This document shows positions 16,354 to 24,416 of a stretch of DNA of 33,110 nucleotides, one piece after another; the first letter of the stretch is position 1, and the number at the start of each line of letters is the position of its first letter. The notes below the pieces were generated by a model, which did not search any database, had not been told where the DNA came from, and saw only the letters and a program-made list of their open reading frames with translations. The DNA lies in contig JAAHIA010000008.1 of NCBI GenBank assembly GCA_010671975.1, positions 1 to 33,110 of the forward strand. Direction: 5' to 3'. The position numbers and the translations under genes were made by a program. Source of the DNA: Leptolyngbya sp. SIO4C1. Its GTDB lineage: Bacteria; Cyanobacteriota; Cyanobacteriia; Phormidesmidales; Phormidesmidaceae.

Positions 16354-17475
16354 TTAGTCAACTTCGTCGAGCAAGGTTGCGATCGCCAGCTGGCCGTGAT
16401 ACTCCGTGGTGATCCCCTGGGCCATGACGTTGACCACCTGCCCGCGCTTGAGGCAAATGCGAAACGTCAGCTCAAACAGGCTGTGCTTGCCCTGTAGGCA
16501 CTGCTCAATGGCAGCCATGACGCGATCGCGATCTTCGTAGGCAATTAGGCTGGCAATCGACGGCAGCTTTAGCAGCTCGCTGCGCGGATAGTCAAACAGC
16601 TGCGCCAGTTTGGCATTGACATAAACAAACCGGTTGTCCTGCAGCAGACCAGTACCAATTAGCGGTGTCTTCATCAGGTGGCGCACATAGTCTTGGCTGT
16701 GCGCTAGTCGCTCTTGCAGATCGCGGTTGGCGCGACTCAGATGCATACTTTCTAACAGCAGCGCCATCTGATCGGCAATGGCCAGCATCAGTTCGCTATT
16801 TTGCAGTGTGAAATGTCGAGTCTCGGGATGGGTTAGCGTCAAAATGCCATAGACCTGCTGATCGCGCAGCAAAGGCACACAGAGCGCGGAGCGTACCTTA
16901 TAGGGCTGCTCAGGCAGATTAATCCAGCGCTCGTCTAAGGCCGTATCGCCAATCGAGACCGCACTTTGATGCCGACAGACCCAGCCGGCGAGTCCCCTTT
17001 CTAAAACGCTACCCACCAGCATAGTGCGCTCTTCTTCGGTTGTACCAGAGCGGGCCAAAATGCTCTCGGTAACGATCTGCTGTTCGTCTAATAAAAAGAT
17101 GCTGCCAGTATCAGCCTGCGTGATCTCGACTGCGGTATCCAACGTTTGCTTCAGCGTAGCTTTGAGCATCAGCTTGCCGGTGGTTGCGCGCGATAGTGCA
17201 ATGTGGTTCTTTAACCACTGCAGCTGCTTGTGATAGGCCGTATTCTCTGCCTTGAGCAGCTGCAGCTCGCGCTGCAAGGTCTGTAGATCGGTAGACTGGC
17301 TGCTGCCCGACGGCTGAACCTGATGGGCCGCGAACTGAGACAGCGACACCAGGCCGCGCAGCAGCTGCAGTTGCGTATCTGGCACGCTATCCGAGCGCGT
17401 CAGCTGATTAACGGTTTTATAGAGCGATTCCAGCTCAGACACGAGCGCAGCGCGTAGAGAATCCTGACTGTCCAT
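16354..17475 (-). CDS. GAF-PAS sensory protein without recognisable output domain
   Basis: 373 residues from the ATG at 17475. The open frame extends to 17619, but that would overlap the divergent DUF6816 gene and the extra 48 residues look non-family. Residues 60-95 are likely coiled coil (LQTLQRELQLLKAENTAYHKQ). A GAF domain spans about 105-250 (TGSIFLLDE, RSALCVPLLRDQQVYGILTLTHP), then a helix leads to a PAS domain at about 262-370 (GTGLLQDNRFVYVNAKLAQLFDYPRSELL). There is no kinase, GGDEF, EAL or DNA-binding domain and no bilin-type GAF cysteine. It may work with a partner through protein contacts; the signal is unknown. Confidence 0.82.
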   Translation of the reverse strand: MDSQDSLRAALVSELESLYKTVNQLTRSDSVPDTQLQLLRGLVSLSQFAAHQVQPSGSSQSTDLQTLQRELQLLKAENTAYHKQLQWLKNHIALSRATTGKLMLKATLKQTLDTAVEITQADTGSIFLLDEQQIVTESILARSGTTEEERTMLVGSVLERGLAGWVCRHQSAVSIGDTALDERWINLPEQPYKVRSALCVPLLRDQQVYGILTLTHPETRHFTLQNSELMLAIADQMALLLESMHLSRANRDLQERLAHSQDYVRHLMKTPLIGTGLLQDNRFVYVNAKLAQLFDYPRSELLKLPSIASLIAYEDRDRVMAAIEQCLQGKHSLFELTFRICLKRGQVVNVMAQGITTEYHGQLAIATLLDEVD

Positions 17476-17584
17476 TGCGGCCTTTGCAGGTAGGCGATTT
17501 GCAGCGAAGCTAACCGCATCATACAGGGGGATTTTAGAATCGCGATAAGCTAGAAAAACATCCTTACATTCCTCTTTAATTTTA

Positions 17585-18391
17585 ATGACTCCGCTGTTTT
17601 GGAAACGATTGCGCCGCAACCTGCTTTGGCTAGGGCTGCTGTTTGCAGTTTGGCTGCTGTGCAGCGGTCAGGCGCTGGCTGATTCGCTGACTGAGCGATT
17701 GGAGGCGTTTCCCGACTGGCACAGCAAGCCTGCCGTGCAGCCTTCTGAGGGCGATTTAGTCTATCCGACCTGGCTGGAAGGGACCTGGCAGATGACCTCT
17801 ACCCTAGTTGAGATGCAGGCCCCGCTTGCTCCTGAACTGATGACGCCGGGGTTTGAAGGCAATCGGCAGTTTCTCAATCAGCCAGTAGTGGCACCCATTC
17901 GATTTGTGACCGCTCGCGCCGGCAGCGGCAGGTTTCTCAATCGGCTGCTCAATACGCAGGTCAATGTTGTTTCAGACCGCGCCTTCAACAGTCTTAGCTT
18001 AGCTCGGGCCTATCTAGGTGACGACTGGGTGGAAGCAGTCAAAGTCGATCCCAACAATCCTAATCGGCAGATTACGTTCTTAAAGGACAGCCAGCAGCTG
18101 ATTTCGACTGTCACCGGGCGGCGAGTAGAAATACCGTCTGAAAACGACTTTGTCACCACTGAAATTTTTCAGCAGTTTTTTCGCGGCGGCCGCCCCTCGG
18201 TCTACCTCAATCAGGTAGAAAACACGACCGCCTATCACCATAGGTCAGATCTAGACAGCAGCCCTGCGATCGCAGCCGAGCAGGTGACCGCCATCTACCT
18301 ATCGCCGCAGGATCCCGACTACTTTAAGGCGATCGATCAGCCGGTGGCACTGTACCGCTATCAGCTGGAGTTTCGTCACGCGGCGCTATAG
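17585..18391 (+). CDS. Exported DUF6816-like protein (probable thylakoid lumen or periplasm)
   Basis: 268 residues. A basic start, a hydrophobic core and GQALADS form a Sec signal peptide with likely cleavage after ALA near residue 32. The mature part has blocks I associate with the cyanobacterial and plastid DUF6816 family: FPDWHSKPAVQ, DLVYPTWLEGTWQMTSTLVEMQAPLAPELMTPGFEGN, then FVTARAGSGRFLNRLLNTQVNVVSDRAFN. Two WLEGTW-like strands suggest a lipocalin-type barrel, but this is inference. Function unknown. The start at 17585 is 109 bases from the divergent GAF-PAS start. Confidence 0.68.
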   Translation: MTPLFWKRLRRNLLWLGLLFAVWLLCSGQALADSLTERLEAFPDWHSKPAVQPSEGDLVYPTWLEGTWQMTSTLVEMQAPLAPELMTPGFEGNRQFLNQPVVAPIRFVTARAGSGRFLNRLLNTQVNVVSDRAFNSLSLARAYLGDDWVEAVKVDPNNPNRQITFLKDSQQLISTVTGRRVEIPSENDFVTTEIFQQFFRGGRPSVYLNQVENTTAYHHRSDLDSSPAIAAEQVTAIYLSPQDPDYFKAIDQPVALYRYQLEFRHAAL

Positions 18392-18424
18392 CGGCGCTCA
18401 CAATAGCGCTGTCCTGATGCGGCG

Positions 18425-18919
18425 CTAATATCGATAGGAGCGATAGCGATCGGGCTCACGTCTGTAGCGCCGACGCGGGCTGCGTCCCTGCCCTTCTACA
18501 TAGCGCTTTAGCTGCTGAGCCATGCGCCGCAGCCCCTGCTTTTCATCCTGGCGAATAAACGGCAGAAATACCTTAGACAGCAGCCCCGAAAACGTTTCGC
18601 GGTGTAGATAGCGCGTTCGTCCGGGCGTAATCTCTTGGAGTTCAAAGATATGCTCGCTGCGCAGCCCAGGAATTTTTGACACCCACTTGAGACAGACGCC
18701 CGGCTGCATCACCGTGACAACCGGCTGAAATTCAGTCTCCTCATCGCCCTCTAGCCGCTGCATTGCTAGAAAGACTTCCTGTCCGGGCGCAAATCTTAGA
18801 CTGGTATCACAGTCAAACAAAAACGTATTCCAAAGGCGCCAATCTTCCTTACGAATGAGCGCGTCCCAAACGCGCTCTGCAGGCGCATTGATTTCGATTT
18901 CTGCATATAGGCTGGGCAT
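18425..18919 (-). CDS. SRPBCC/START-like ligand-binding protein
   Basis: 164 residues from the ATG at 18919; the frame extends to 18979, but the extra 20 residues are not family-like. It opens with MPSLYAEIEINAPAERVWDALI, the standard first strand and helix of the SRPBCC (polyketide cyclase/Bet v 1-like) fold. WRLWNTFLFDC, the strands ending in LKWVSKIPGLRSEHIFELQEI and the long C-terminal helix follow. The tail is very rich in Arg and Tyr (RSPRRRYRREPDRYRS) and likely unstructured. The ligand is unknown. It converges on the DUF6816 gene, 33 bases away. Confidence 0.8.
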   Translation of the reverse strand: MPSLYAEIEINAPAERVWDALIRKEDWRLWNTFLFDCDTSLRFAPGQEVFLAMQRLEGDEETEFQPVVTVMQPGVCLKWVSKIPGLRSEHIFELQEITPGRTRYLHRETFSGLLSKVFLPFIRQDEKQGLRRMAQQLKRYVEGQGRSPRRRYRREPDRYRSYRY

Positions 18920-19075
18920 GACTCGATACCGTTTTGAGCAACCGTGGAGAGCAGCAGCGAAGCAGCAACTCAGTATCAAACAATTCGATTTAAGATCCCT
19001 TTGCAGCGTACCATTTTCTAAGCCTGCCCTTTTTTAGCAGTGCTAAAGCCCACTCTAAAGAGAACCTTTGTCAAT

Positions 19076-20473
19076 ATGGTCAGCCTGACGCCAAACCCTA
19101 GCTTTAGTTTAACCATTCGCCTCAAACTGCCCAACTATGCTGGCATGCTAGCCAAAGTAACGCAGGCGATTGCTGAAGCCGGTGGCAGCTTAGGACATAT
19201 CGACGTCGTTACGCGCACGCGGCAGGACGTGGTGCGCGACATCTCAGTAGATGCGTCGAGCACCGAGCACGCTGAGCAAATTGTCAATCTAGTGCAGGCA
19301 CTAGATGCCATTGAAGTCATCAAGATTTATGATCGCACCTTCGCCCTACATGAAGGCGGCAAAATCCACGTCGAACCTAAAATTGGCCTGCGCAGCCAGG
19401 ACGATCTAGCGATGGCTTACACGCCAGGCGTGGGTCGCATCTGTACCGAAATCGCCAATCATCCTGAGCGGGTCTACGACCTGACAATCAAGTCGAACAT
19501 GGTGGCCATTGTCACCGATGGTAGCGCCGTTTTAGGCTTAGGCAATCTAGGTCCAGCCGGGGCGCTGCCGGTGATGGAAGGCAAAGCCATGCTGTTCAAA
19601 GAATTTTCAGGGCTAGACGCCTTTCCCATTTGCTTAGATACGCAGGATACGGACGAAATTGTCGAGACCGTAAAGCGAATTGCGCCCGTATTTGGGGGCG
19701 TCAATTTAGAAGATATCAGCGCGCCGCGCTGCTTTGAGATTGAGGCACGGCTGCAGCAGGCGCTAGATATTCCCATCTTTCATGACGATCAGCACGGCAC
19801 GGCCATCGTTAGCCTAGCAGCGCTGATCAATGCGCTCAAAGTAGTGGACAAGGAGTCCCGCATTGGCGATATTCGCTTGGTAATCAACGGTGCCGGAGCA
19901 GCTGGCCTGGCGATGGCTCGACTGTTTCGGAAAGCCGGCGTGACCAACATTTTGGTTTGCGATTCTAAAGGCATTGTCAGCCGCGATCGCGCTGACCTAA
20001 CGCCACAAAAGCAGCAGGTGGCCGTTGCAGAAGCCGGTACGCTGGCTGATGCTATGCGCGGTGCTGACGTGTTTATGGGCGTTAGCGTGCCAGGCGTGGT
20101 CACCGTTGAGATGGTGCAGTCGATGGCAAAGGACCCGATTGTCTTCGCGATGGCAAACCCAGTGCCCGAGATTCAGCCCGAACTGGTCAGCGATCTTGTG
20201 GCCGTGATGGCGACCGGACGCAGCGACTATCCCAATCAGATCAATAACGTACTGGCTTTTCCGGGCGTGCTGCGCGGCGCGATCGACTGCCGTGCCGAAG
20301 CGATTACGGCCACCATGTTCTTGAATGCGGCCCATGCGATCGCCACCTTGATCCCCGAGAGCGAGCTGCGTCCCGATCACATCGTCCCCTCGGTGTTTGA
20401 TAAGCGCGTCGCCCCAGCAGTGGCAGCAGCAGTACAGCAGGCTGCTCGCGATGCCGGCGTCGCTAGAAACTAA
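19076..20473 (+). CDS. Malic enzyme with N-terminal ACT domain
   Basis: Oxidatively decarboxylates malate to pyruvate; cyanobacterial homologues are NAD- or NADP-dependent and the cofactor cannot be decided here. 465 residues from the ATG at 19076, close to the length I recall for the Synechocystis enzyme; a GTG at 19040 would add 12. Residues about 8-80 form an ACT domain (LTIRLKLPNYAGMLAKVTQAIAEAGGSLGHID), implying allosteric control by a small molecule. The catalytic part shows AYTPGVGRICTEI, IVTDGSAVLGLGNLGP, the metal and substrate block FHDDQHGTA, the Rossmann loop INGAGAAGLAMARLF and FAMANPVPEI. It has its own upstream region, divergent from the SRPBCC gene. Confidence 0.93.
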   Translation: MVSLTPNPSFSLTIRLKLPNYAGMLAKVTQAIAEAGGSLGHIDVVTRTRQDVVRDISVDASSTEHAEQIVNLVQALDAIEVIKIYDRTFALHEGGKIHVEPKIGLRSQDDLAMAYTPGVGRICTEIANHPERVYDLTIKSNMVAIVTDGSAVLGLGNLGPAGALPVMEGKAMLFKEFSGLDAFPICLDTQDTDEIVETVKRIAPVFGGVNLEDISAPRCFEIEARLQQALDIPIFHDDQHGTAIVSLAALINALKVVDKESRIGDIRLVINGAGAAGLAMARLFRKAGVTNILVCDSKGIVSRDRADLTPQKQQVAVAEAGTLADAMRGADVFMGVSVPGVVTVEMVQSMAKDPIVFAMANPVPEIQPELVSDLVAVMATGRSDYPNQINNVLAFPGVLRGAIDCRAEAITATMFLNAAHAIATLIPESELRPDHIVPSVFDKRVAPAVAAAVQQAARDAGVARN

Positions 20474-20525
20474 ACCTTTAGAAAGCTGCAAGGAAATAGC
20501 TAAAGCGCTACCCTTAAAAGTTAAC

Positions 20526-20551
20526 TGTCTTCCGGTAACTCGAAGAAGACA
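20526..20551 (+). terminator. Weak hairpin downstream of the malic enzyme
   Basis: Perfect seven-base stem TGTCTTC/GAAGACA around a 12-base loop, 53 bases after the malic enzyme stop. The following CTGCTTTGACTTG is only slightly T-rich, so this is a tentative terminator or mRNA-end structure. Confidence 0.3.
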
Positions 20552-20665
20552 CTGCTTTGACTTGACCACCTGATACTAAGGGCTTGCCTACGCAGCGGTT
20601 GCTATCAGCGTCGCTCAACTCAGCGTAATACGCTACCGCTACCGAACTGTATAGGGAGCCTGATT

Positions 20666-22390
20666 ATGCTGGCAGAGCAGCTACCCTTTAAAGCGTCACG
20701 GGCATCTCGATTGGCCTGGCTATGGCCGATTGCCATTCTTGGTATAGCTGCAATAGCGCTGAACCTCAGAATGATTCGAGACGGCTTGAATGGTCAAGTC
20801 GATCTGATTTGGCACGTCACTTGGCTACAGCATTTTTCCAAACAGCTGCTAGAAGGCAGCTGGTATCCGCGCTGGCTAGCCGGCACCAACTACGGGTATG
20901 GCAGTCCTACCTTTGTGTTTTACCCACCTCTGGTGTATTACGCCGGTACAGCCTTAAAGGCGTTAGGTCTAAGCGTTGAACAGACAGTCACCGTTCTATT
21001 TTCCCTGGCGATTTTTCTATCCGGGCTCACTTTCTATCTCTATGGCAAAAGTCGCTGGTCAACGATTCCGGCGCTAGCTGGTGCACTGGCCTACATGGGG
21101 ATGCCCTATCTGGCTTTCACCACCTATCAGGTGGGCAGTCTTTCGTCGATGGTTGCGATCGCCTGGCTGCCGCTGGGCTGGTGGCTGACAGAAAAAACGG
21201 CGCGGCAAGCTGCCTGGGGAATTGGGCTGGCTCTATTTTGGACCATGCTGACCCTGACCCACATGCCAACGCTGCTGATCTGCTTTATCGGTTGGCTGCC
21301 CTGCATTTTTATTCTCTATCGCAGTCGCAGCTGGACAATCTTATTCAATTTGGTAAAGTCAGCTGCTCTAGGAATAGGGATGGCGTCATTCTATTTACTG
21401 CCTGCCCTGCTAGAGAAAAAGCTGGTCAATATTGATGCGATGAAGGACATTGGCGGCGGCTTTCGCAACATGATGATTGGCTCATCGGCGCTGCCGATTT
21501 TGCCGCTCAGCCTTGATTATGGCTTTTCGCATGTGTTTATTCATCAGGCGCTGATAATCCTCATTCTGACTGCTGCGGCCGTGCTGCTCTATCGAGTAGA
21601 TGCTCGCATTGCCCGAGAAGGATGGCTTTGGTTTGGGTTTGCAGCAGCTATCGCTTTTTTTATTAGCTCACTCTCTTGGCCGCTCTGGCAGCTCAGCCCA
21701 ACGCTACAGCGCGTGCAAAGCTCAACTCGGCTGCTGCCGATCTTTTCTTTTCAGGCAGCGGCGCTACTCGGGCTGGTTACCAGTGGAACTCTAAAGCTGC
21801 GCAATAAGTTTTTCAAGCTGTGTCTAGCAGCGGTGATTGCGCTGCTGCTGCTGGCTAACTTTAGTTTTGCCTACAAAATCTCTCGAAAGTTTCCTGCCCT
21901 GCACAATCCAGGCAGAGCTAATCTAGAATATCTGGATTATTTCAAAACGGCGCTTTACGCCCCCCATCCTGACAAGCTGATAGATGTCCCTGAATATCGA
22001 CCGCTCTTGCCCAGTGGTAAAGCCGTACCCAAGCCGGTGATAGGGCAGCCTCGGCTATCCGTGGTCAAAGGCCAGGCTGATACCAAGCTTCAAGCCTGGC
22101 AAAGCTACCACAGAGCCTTTCAAGCAGAGGTATCGGCAGAGTCACTGATCCGAATACGCACCTACTACTATCCTGGCTGGCAGCTATGGGTTAACGGCCA
22201 GCAACAGACCATAGAGGTGCTAGACGATGGCACGATAGGCGTCAGACTGCTGCCCGGCAGCTACGCTATCCGGCTGGGCTTTCAGCGAACAGCTGCTCTG
22301 ACAATCGGTCTCCTCCTGAGCTTCGTCTGCGCTGTCTACCTCGTCTACTTCGACAGACAGCTAGGTCGCTTTTGGACACCTGCGCGCTAG
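20666..22390 (+). CDS. Polytopic membrane protein, PTPS-related/YfhO-like GT-C type
   Basis: 574 residues with about ten or more hydrophobic helices. The first loop has GQVDLIWHVTWLQHF (D46, H50) followed by GSWYPRWLAGTNYGYGSPTFVFYPPLVYY. That is the hallmark of the misnamed '6-pyruvoyl-tetrahydropterin synthase-related' membrane domain and places the acidic residue where GT-C glycosyltransferases have theirs. The C-terminal portion after about residue 470 is a soluble beta domain (TYYYPGWQLWVNGQQ, LLPGSYAIRLGF) as in YfhO-type proteins, then a final helix. A lipid-linked sugar transfer role is inference. RBS GGGAG just before the ATG. It stands alone; the upstream gap is 192 bases. Confidence 0.72.
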   Translation: MLAEQLPFKASRASRLAWLWPIAILGIAAIALNLRMIRDGLNGQVDLIWHVTWLQHFSKQLLEGSWYPRWLAGTNYGYGSPTFVFYPPLVYYAGTALKALGLSVEQTVTVLFSLAIFLSGLTFYLYGKSRWSTIPALAGALAYMGMPYLAFTTYQVGSLSSMVAIAWLPLGWWLTEKTARQAAWGIGLALFWTMLTLTHMPTLLICFIGWLPCIFILYRSRSWTILFNLVKSAALGIGMASFYLLPALLEKKLVNIDAMKDIGGGFRNMMIGSSALPILPLSLDYGFSHVFIHQALIILILTAAAVLLYRVDARIAREGWLWFGFAAAIAFFISSLSWPLWQLSPTLQRVQSSTRLLPIFSFQAAALLGLVTSGTLKLRNKFFKLCLAAVIALLLLANFSFAYKISRKFPALHNPGRANLEYLDYFKTALYAPHPDKLIDVPEYRPLLPSGKAVPKPVIGQPRLSVVKGQADTKLQAWQSYHRAFQAEVSAESLIRIRTYYYPGWQLWVNGQQQTIEVLDDGTIGVRLLPGSYAIRLGFQRTAALTIGLLLSFVCAVYLVYFDRQLGRFWTPAR

Positions 22391-22465
22391 AAACACGGTC
22401 ACTATAAGCCTGAATAGATCGTAGATGGTAAATAATAAGAAGCGTTGTGCAAACTTTCATCCACT

Positions 22466-22924
22466 ATGGCTATTCCCCAAAATCTAACCACCCTCGATGG
22501 CCAACCGCTGCCGCCGGACGCGCTAGAAGGCAAGGCCGTTCTGTTTGTGAACGTTGCCAGTAAGTGCGGTCTGACGCCGCAGTACAGCGGCCTAGTCGAG
22601 CTCGACCAGGCGTATAGCGACCTCGTTGTTGTCGGAGTACCCTGTAACCAGTTCGGCAGCCAAGAGCCCGGCAGTCCCGAAGAAATCAAAGATTTCACCC
22701 AGTCTAAGTACGACGTTGATTTTACGCTGCTCGAAAAGCAGGACGTCAACGGTCCCAACCGCAGTCCGCTCTATCAGTTTTTGGTTGGAGACGGTCCTGA
22801 TATCGCCTGGAACTTTGGCAAGTTTGTGATCAGCCGCGATGGCGAAGTGGTGGCTCGCTTTGAGCCCCAGACAGCCCCCGACGATCCTGAGCTCAAAGCG
22901 GCCGTTGAAAAAGCGCTGGGGTAG
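22466..22924 (+). CDS. Glutathione peroxidase family protein (cysteine type)
   Basis: Thiol peroxidase that reduces organic hydroperoxides; cyanobacterial members use Cys rather than selenocysteine and often accept electrons from NADPH or thioredoxin instead of glutathione. 152 residues from the ATG at 22466; the frame extends to a GTG at 22445. The peroxidatic C34 lies in NVASKCGLTPQY, C60-N61-Q62 in VPCNQFGSQEPG, and the WNFGKFVISRDGEVVARFEP block supplies the catalytic Trp and Asn. No signal peptide, so cytosolic. A perfect palindrome follows its stop, and the flavin reductase and tautomerase genes come next. Confidence 0.93.
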   Translation: MAIPQNLTTLDGQPLPPDALEGKAVLFVNVASKCGLTPQYSGLVELDQAYSDLVVVGVPCNQFGSQEPGSPEEIKDFTQSKYDVDFTLLEKQDVNGPNRSPLYQFLVGDGPDIAWNFGKFVISRDGEVVARFEPQTAPDDPELKAAVEKALG

Positions 22925-22946
22925 CGCCTGAGCCGCTTCGCCTAGC

Positions 22947-22974
22947 CAGCGCGATCGCAGCTGCGATCGCGCTG
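22947..22974. terminator. 28-bp perfect palindrome made of two HIP1 sites
   Basis: The sequence from 22947 to 22974 equals its own reverse complement. It contains HIP1 octamers at 22951-22958 and 22963-22970 joined by AGCT. It starts 23 bases after the peroxidase stop and is followed by CTTCTATCTC. In RNA the strand could form a stem of up to 12-13 pairs, so it may end or protect the peroxidase transcript; in DNA it could form a cruciform. Confidence 0.5.
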
Positions 22975-23049
22975 CTTCTATCTCTGGGCGGCTGCTGGCC
23001 AATCGCGCATATATTAAACTGAGCGTTGTACCTCAATCGAGAAGATCTC

Positions 23050-23532
23050 ATGTTAGACGAACAGGCCAAAAAGACAATGCTGCGCAAGATCCCTCACGGC
23101 ATCTACGTCTGCGGCGTCAAAGATGGCGATGAGCTCAACGGCTTTACCGCCAGCTGGGTGATGCAGGCTTCTTTTACGCCACCGCTTGTCATCAACTGTG
23201 TTAAGTCTGACTCTACTTCTCACGCCATGATCAAATCCAGCGGAGTCTTTGCCCTCAGCGTGCTGGAAGCCGGCCAAAAAGAGATTGCGCAAAACTTCTT
23301 CAAGCCAATTCGCCGCGTTGGCAATAAGTTTGAAGACGTCGAATTTTACACAGGCGAAGAAACCGGCTGCCCTATCATCAAAGCCTCGCTGGGCTACGTT
23401 GAATGCAAAGTGGTAGGCAGCGTCGCTGAGGGCGACCATACCGTCTTTGTGGGCGAAGTTATTGGCGCTGGCGTTCATAAGGACGGTGAGCCGCTGCTGC
23501 TAGAAAGCACAGGTTGGAACTACGGAGGATAG
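23050..23532 (+). CDS. Flavin reductase-like FMN-binding protein
   Basis: 160 residues from the ATG at 23050; an alternative GTG-type start at 23026 adds 8. The flavin-reductase-like split-barrel fold is recognised from LRKIPHGIYVCGVKDGDELNGFTASWVMQASFTPPLVINCVKSDS, in which the T-A-S-W block contacts FMN, then HAMIKSSGVFALSVLEAGQ and the late strand HTVFVGEVIGAGVHKDGEPLL. Such proteins reduce FMN with NAD(P)H or serve as small flavin-bound oxidoreductases. The partner is unknown. The next gene starts 2 bases after the stop, so the two are translationally linked. Confidence 0.88.
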   Translation: MLDEQAKKTMLRKIPHGIYVCGVKDGDELNGFTASWVMQASFTPPLVINCVKSDSTSHAMIKSSGVFALSVLEAGQKEIAQNFFKPIRRVGNKFEDVEFYTGEETGCPIIKASLGYVECKVVGSVAEGDHTVFVGEVIGAGVHKDGEPLLLESTGWNYGG

Positions 23533-23534
23533 AC

Positions 23535-23888
23535 ATGCCGCTCATCAAAGTTCAAACTTCAGTCGAAGGACCCGCTAAAACCACTGTCGAAGCTTTGCTC
23601 AAAGATCTCTCAGCTAGCCTATCCAAGCATCTTGGTAAGCCGGAGTCATACGTCATGACGGCATTCGAGCCGAGCGTTCCCATGACCTTTGCCGGCACCA
23701 CAGATCCGGCCTGCTTCATTGAAATAAAAAGCGTGGGCACCATGGGCGGCGGTAAAACTAAAGCCATGAGTCAGGACTTCTGCGCCAAAGTGCAAGCAGC
23801 GCTAGGCGTGCCAACTGATCGCACCTATATTGAATTTGCCGATGCTCAAGGCGCGATGTGGGGCTGGAATGGAACAACTTTCGGCTAG
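23535..23888 (+). CDS. MIF-family phenylpyruvate/dopachrome tautomerase homologue
   Basis: 117 residues aligning end to end with macrophage migration inhibitory factor. Pro follows the initiator Met (MPLIKVQTSV) and would be the catalytic base after Met removal. The active-site lysine is kept in GKPESYV, the tyrosine in DRTYIEF, and the family tail GWNGTTF is present. The position of human MIF Asn97 is Glu here, and the human CxxC motif is absent. ATG with a strong GGAGGA Shine-Dalgarno sequence inside the end of the flavin reductase gene. Bacterial MIF homologues have ketoenol tautomerase activity in vitro; the physiological substrate is unknown. Confidence 0.9.
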   Translation: MPLIKVQTSVEGPAKTTVEALLKDLSASLSKHLGKPESYVMTAFEPSVPMTFAGTTDPACFIEIKSVGTMGGGKTKAMSQDFCAKVQAALGVPTDRTYIEFADAQGAMWGWNGTTFG

Positions 23889-24009
23889 CGGTATCATCTT
23901 TAGCGTTCCTTTATTGATATTCACAGGGCTTTTACGACGTGGCCCAGATCAAAAGGGTAGAGTAAATTTAATTCCTGAACAAAACCCGTGCTGAAAGCTC
24001 TATGGGTAA

Positions 24010-24041
24010 AGCCCTGGCAAGCCTGCCAGGGCTATTTTATT
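24010..24041 (+). terminator. Intrinsic terminator of the flavin reductase-tautomerase operon
   Basis: Perfect ten-base stem AGCCCTGGCA/TGCCAGGGCT (24010-24019, 24024-24033) with loop AGCC, followed by ATTTTATT. It lies 121 bases after the tautomerase stop on the plus strand. Confidence 0.85.
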
Positions 24042-24363
24042 GGCCTTTTAAGATGCAGCCTGCCACCAATAGCGCCGGCCGCCTGAGTGAGAATAGCGAC
24101 GATTGCTGAGCGCGCTCTAAGCGGTCTCACCTTTAACGGGCTAGCGATCGCTACGCCGCCGCTACGATGGCAAAATCGCTGGCATCAGCCCGCTAACTTA
24201 GACTAACGAAGCTTTAACCCGTCTTTACTATGTTTTACAGCGTTTTTACAGCGGCTGACTGGCGTCTGCTCTACAGTAAAGATGGCTCCTGAAAATCTCA
24301 CTGTCCACCGACTTTTTATACAGAAACCCTACTTCTTATACGGACATCCCTATAGCTAACCTG

Positions 24364-24396
24364 CCCCAGTCGCTGAGCGACTGGGGTTATTAATTA
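24364..24396 (+). terminator. Orphan intrinsic terminator (plus strand)
   Basis: Perfect ten-base stem CCCCAGTCGC/GCGACTGGGG (24364-24373, 24377-24386) with loop TGA, followed by TTATTAATTA. On the minus strand no T-tract follows, so it does not serve the small gene at 24417. There is no plus-strand gene between the previous terminator and this one, so it probably ends a non-coding transcript or read-through. Confidence 0.75.
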
Positions 24397-24416
24397 CTGA
24401 CATTTCCGCTAACGGT

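Larger units (their letters stand above)
23889..24416. other. Gene-poor region with two plus-strand terminators
   Basis: 528 bases between the tautomerase and the small minus-strand gene. It holds a terminator at 24010-24041 and an orphan terminator at 24364-24396, a HIP1 site at 24144-24151, and a long-range inverted repeat TCTTTACT (24222-24229)/AGTAAAGA (24275-24282). Repeated TTTACAGCG-type words occur at 24233-24256. No convincing open frame or tRNA was found. Confidence 0.5.

Noticed and set aside
18380-18428. Three GCGGCGCT words around the end of the DUF6816 gene
   Set aside because: Short, GC-biased words in a 33-base convergent gap; they do not make a consistent hairpin or spacing.
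19997-20569. 190-codon minus-strand frame opposite the malic enzyme
   Set aside because: Antisense shadow of a conserved gene; no recognisable domain.
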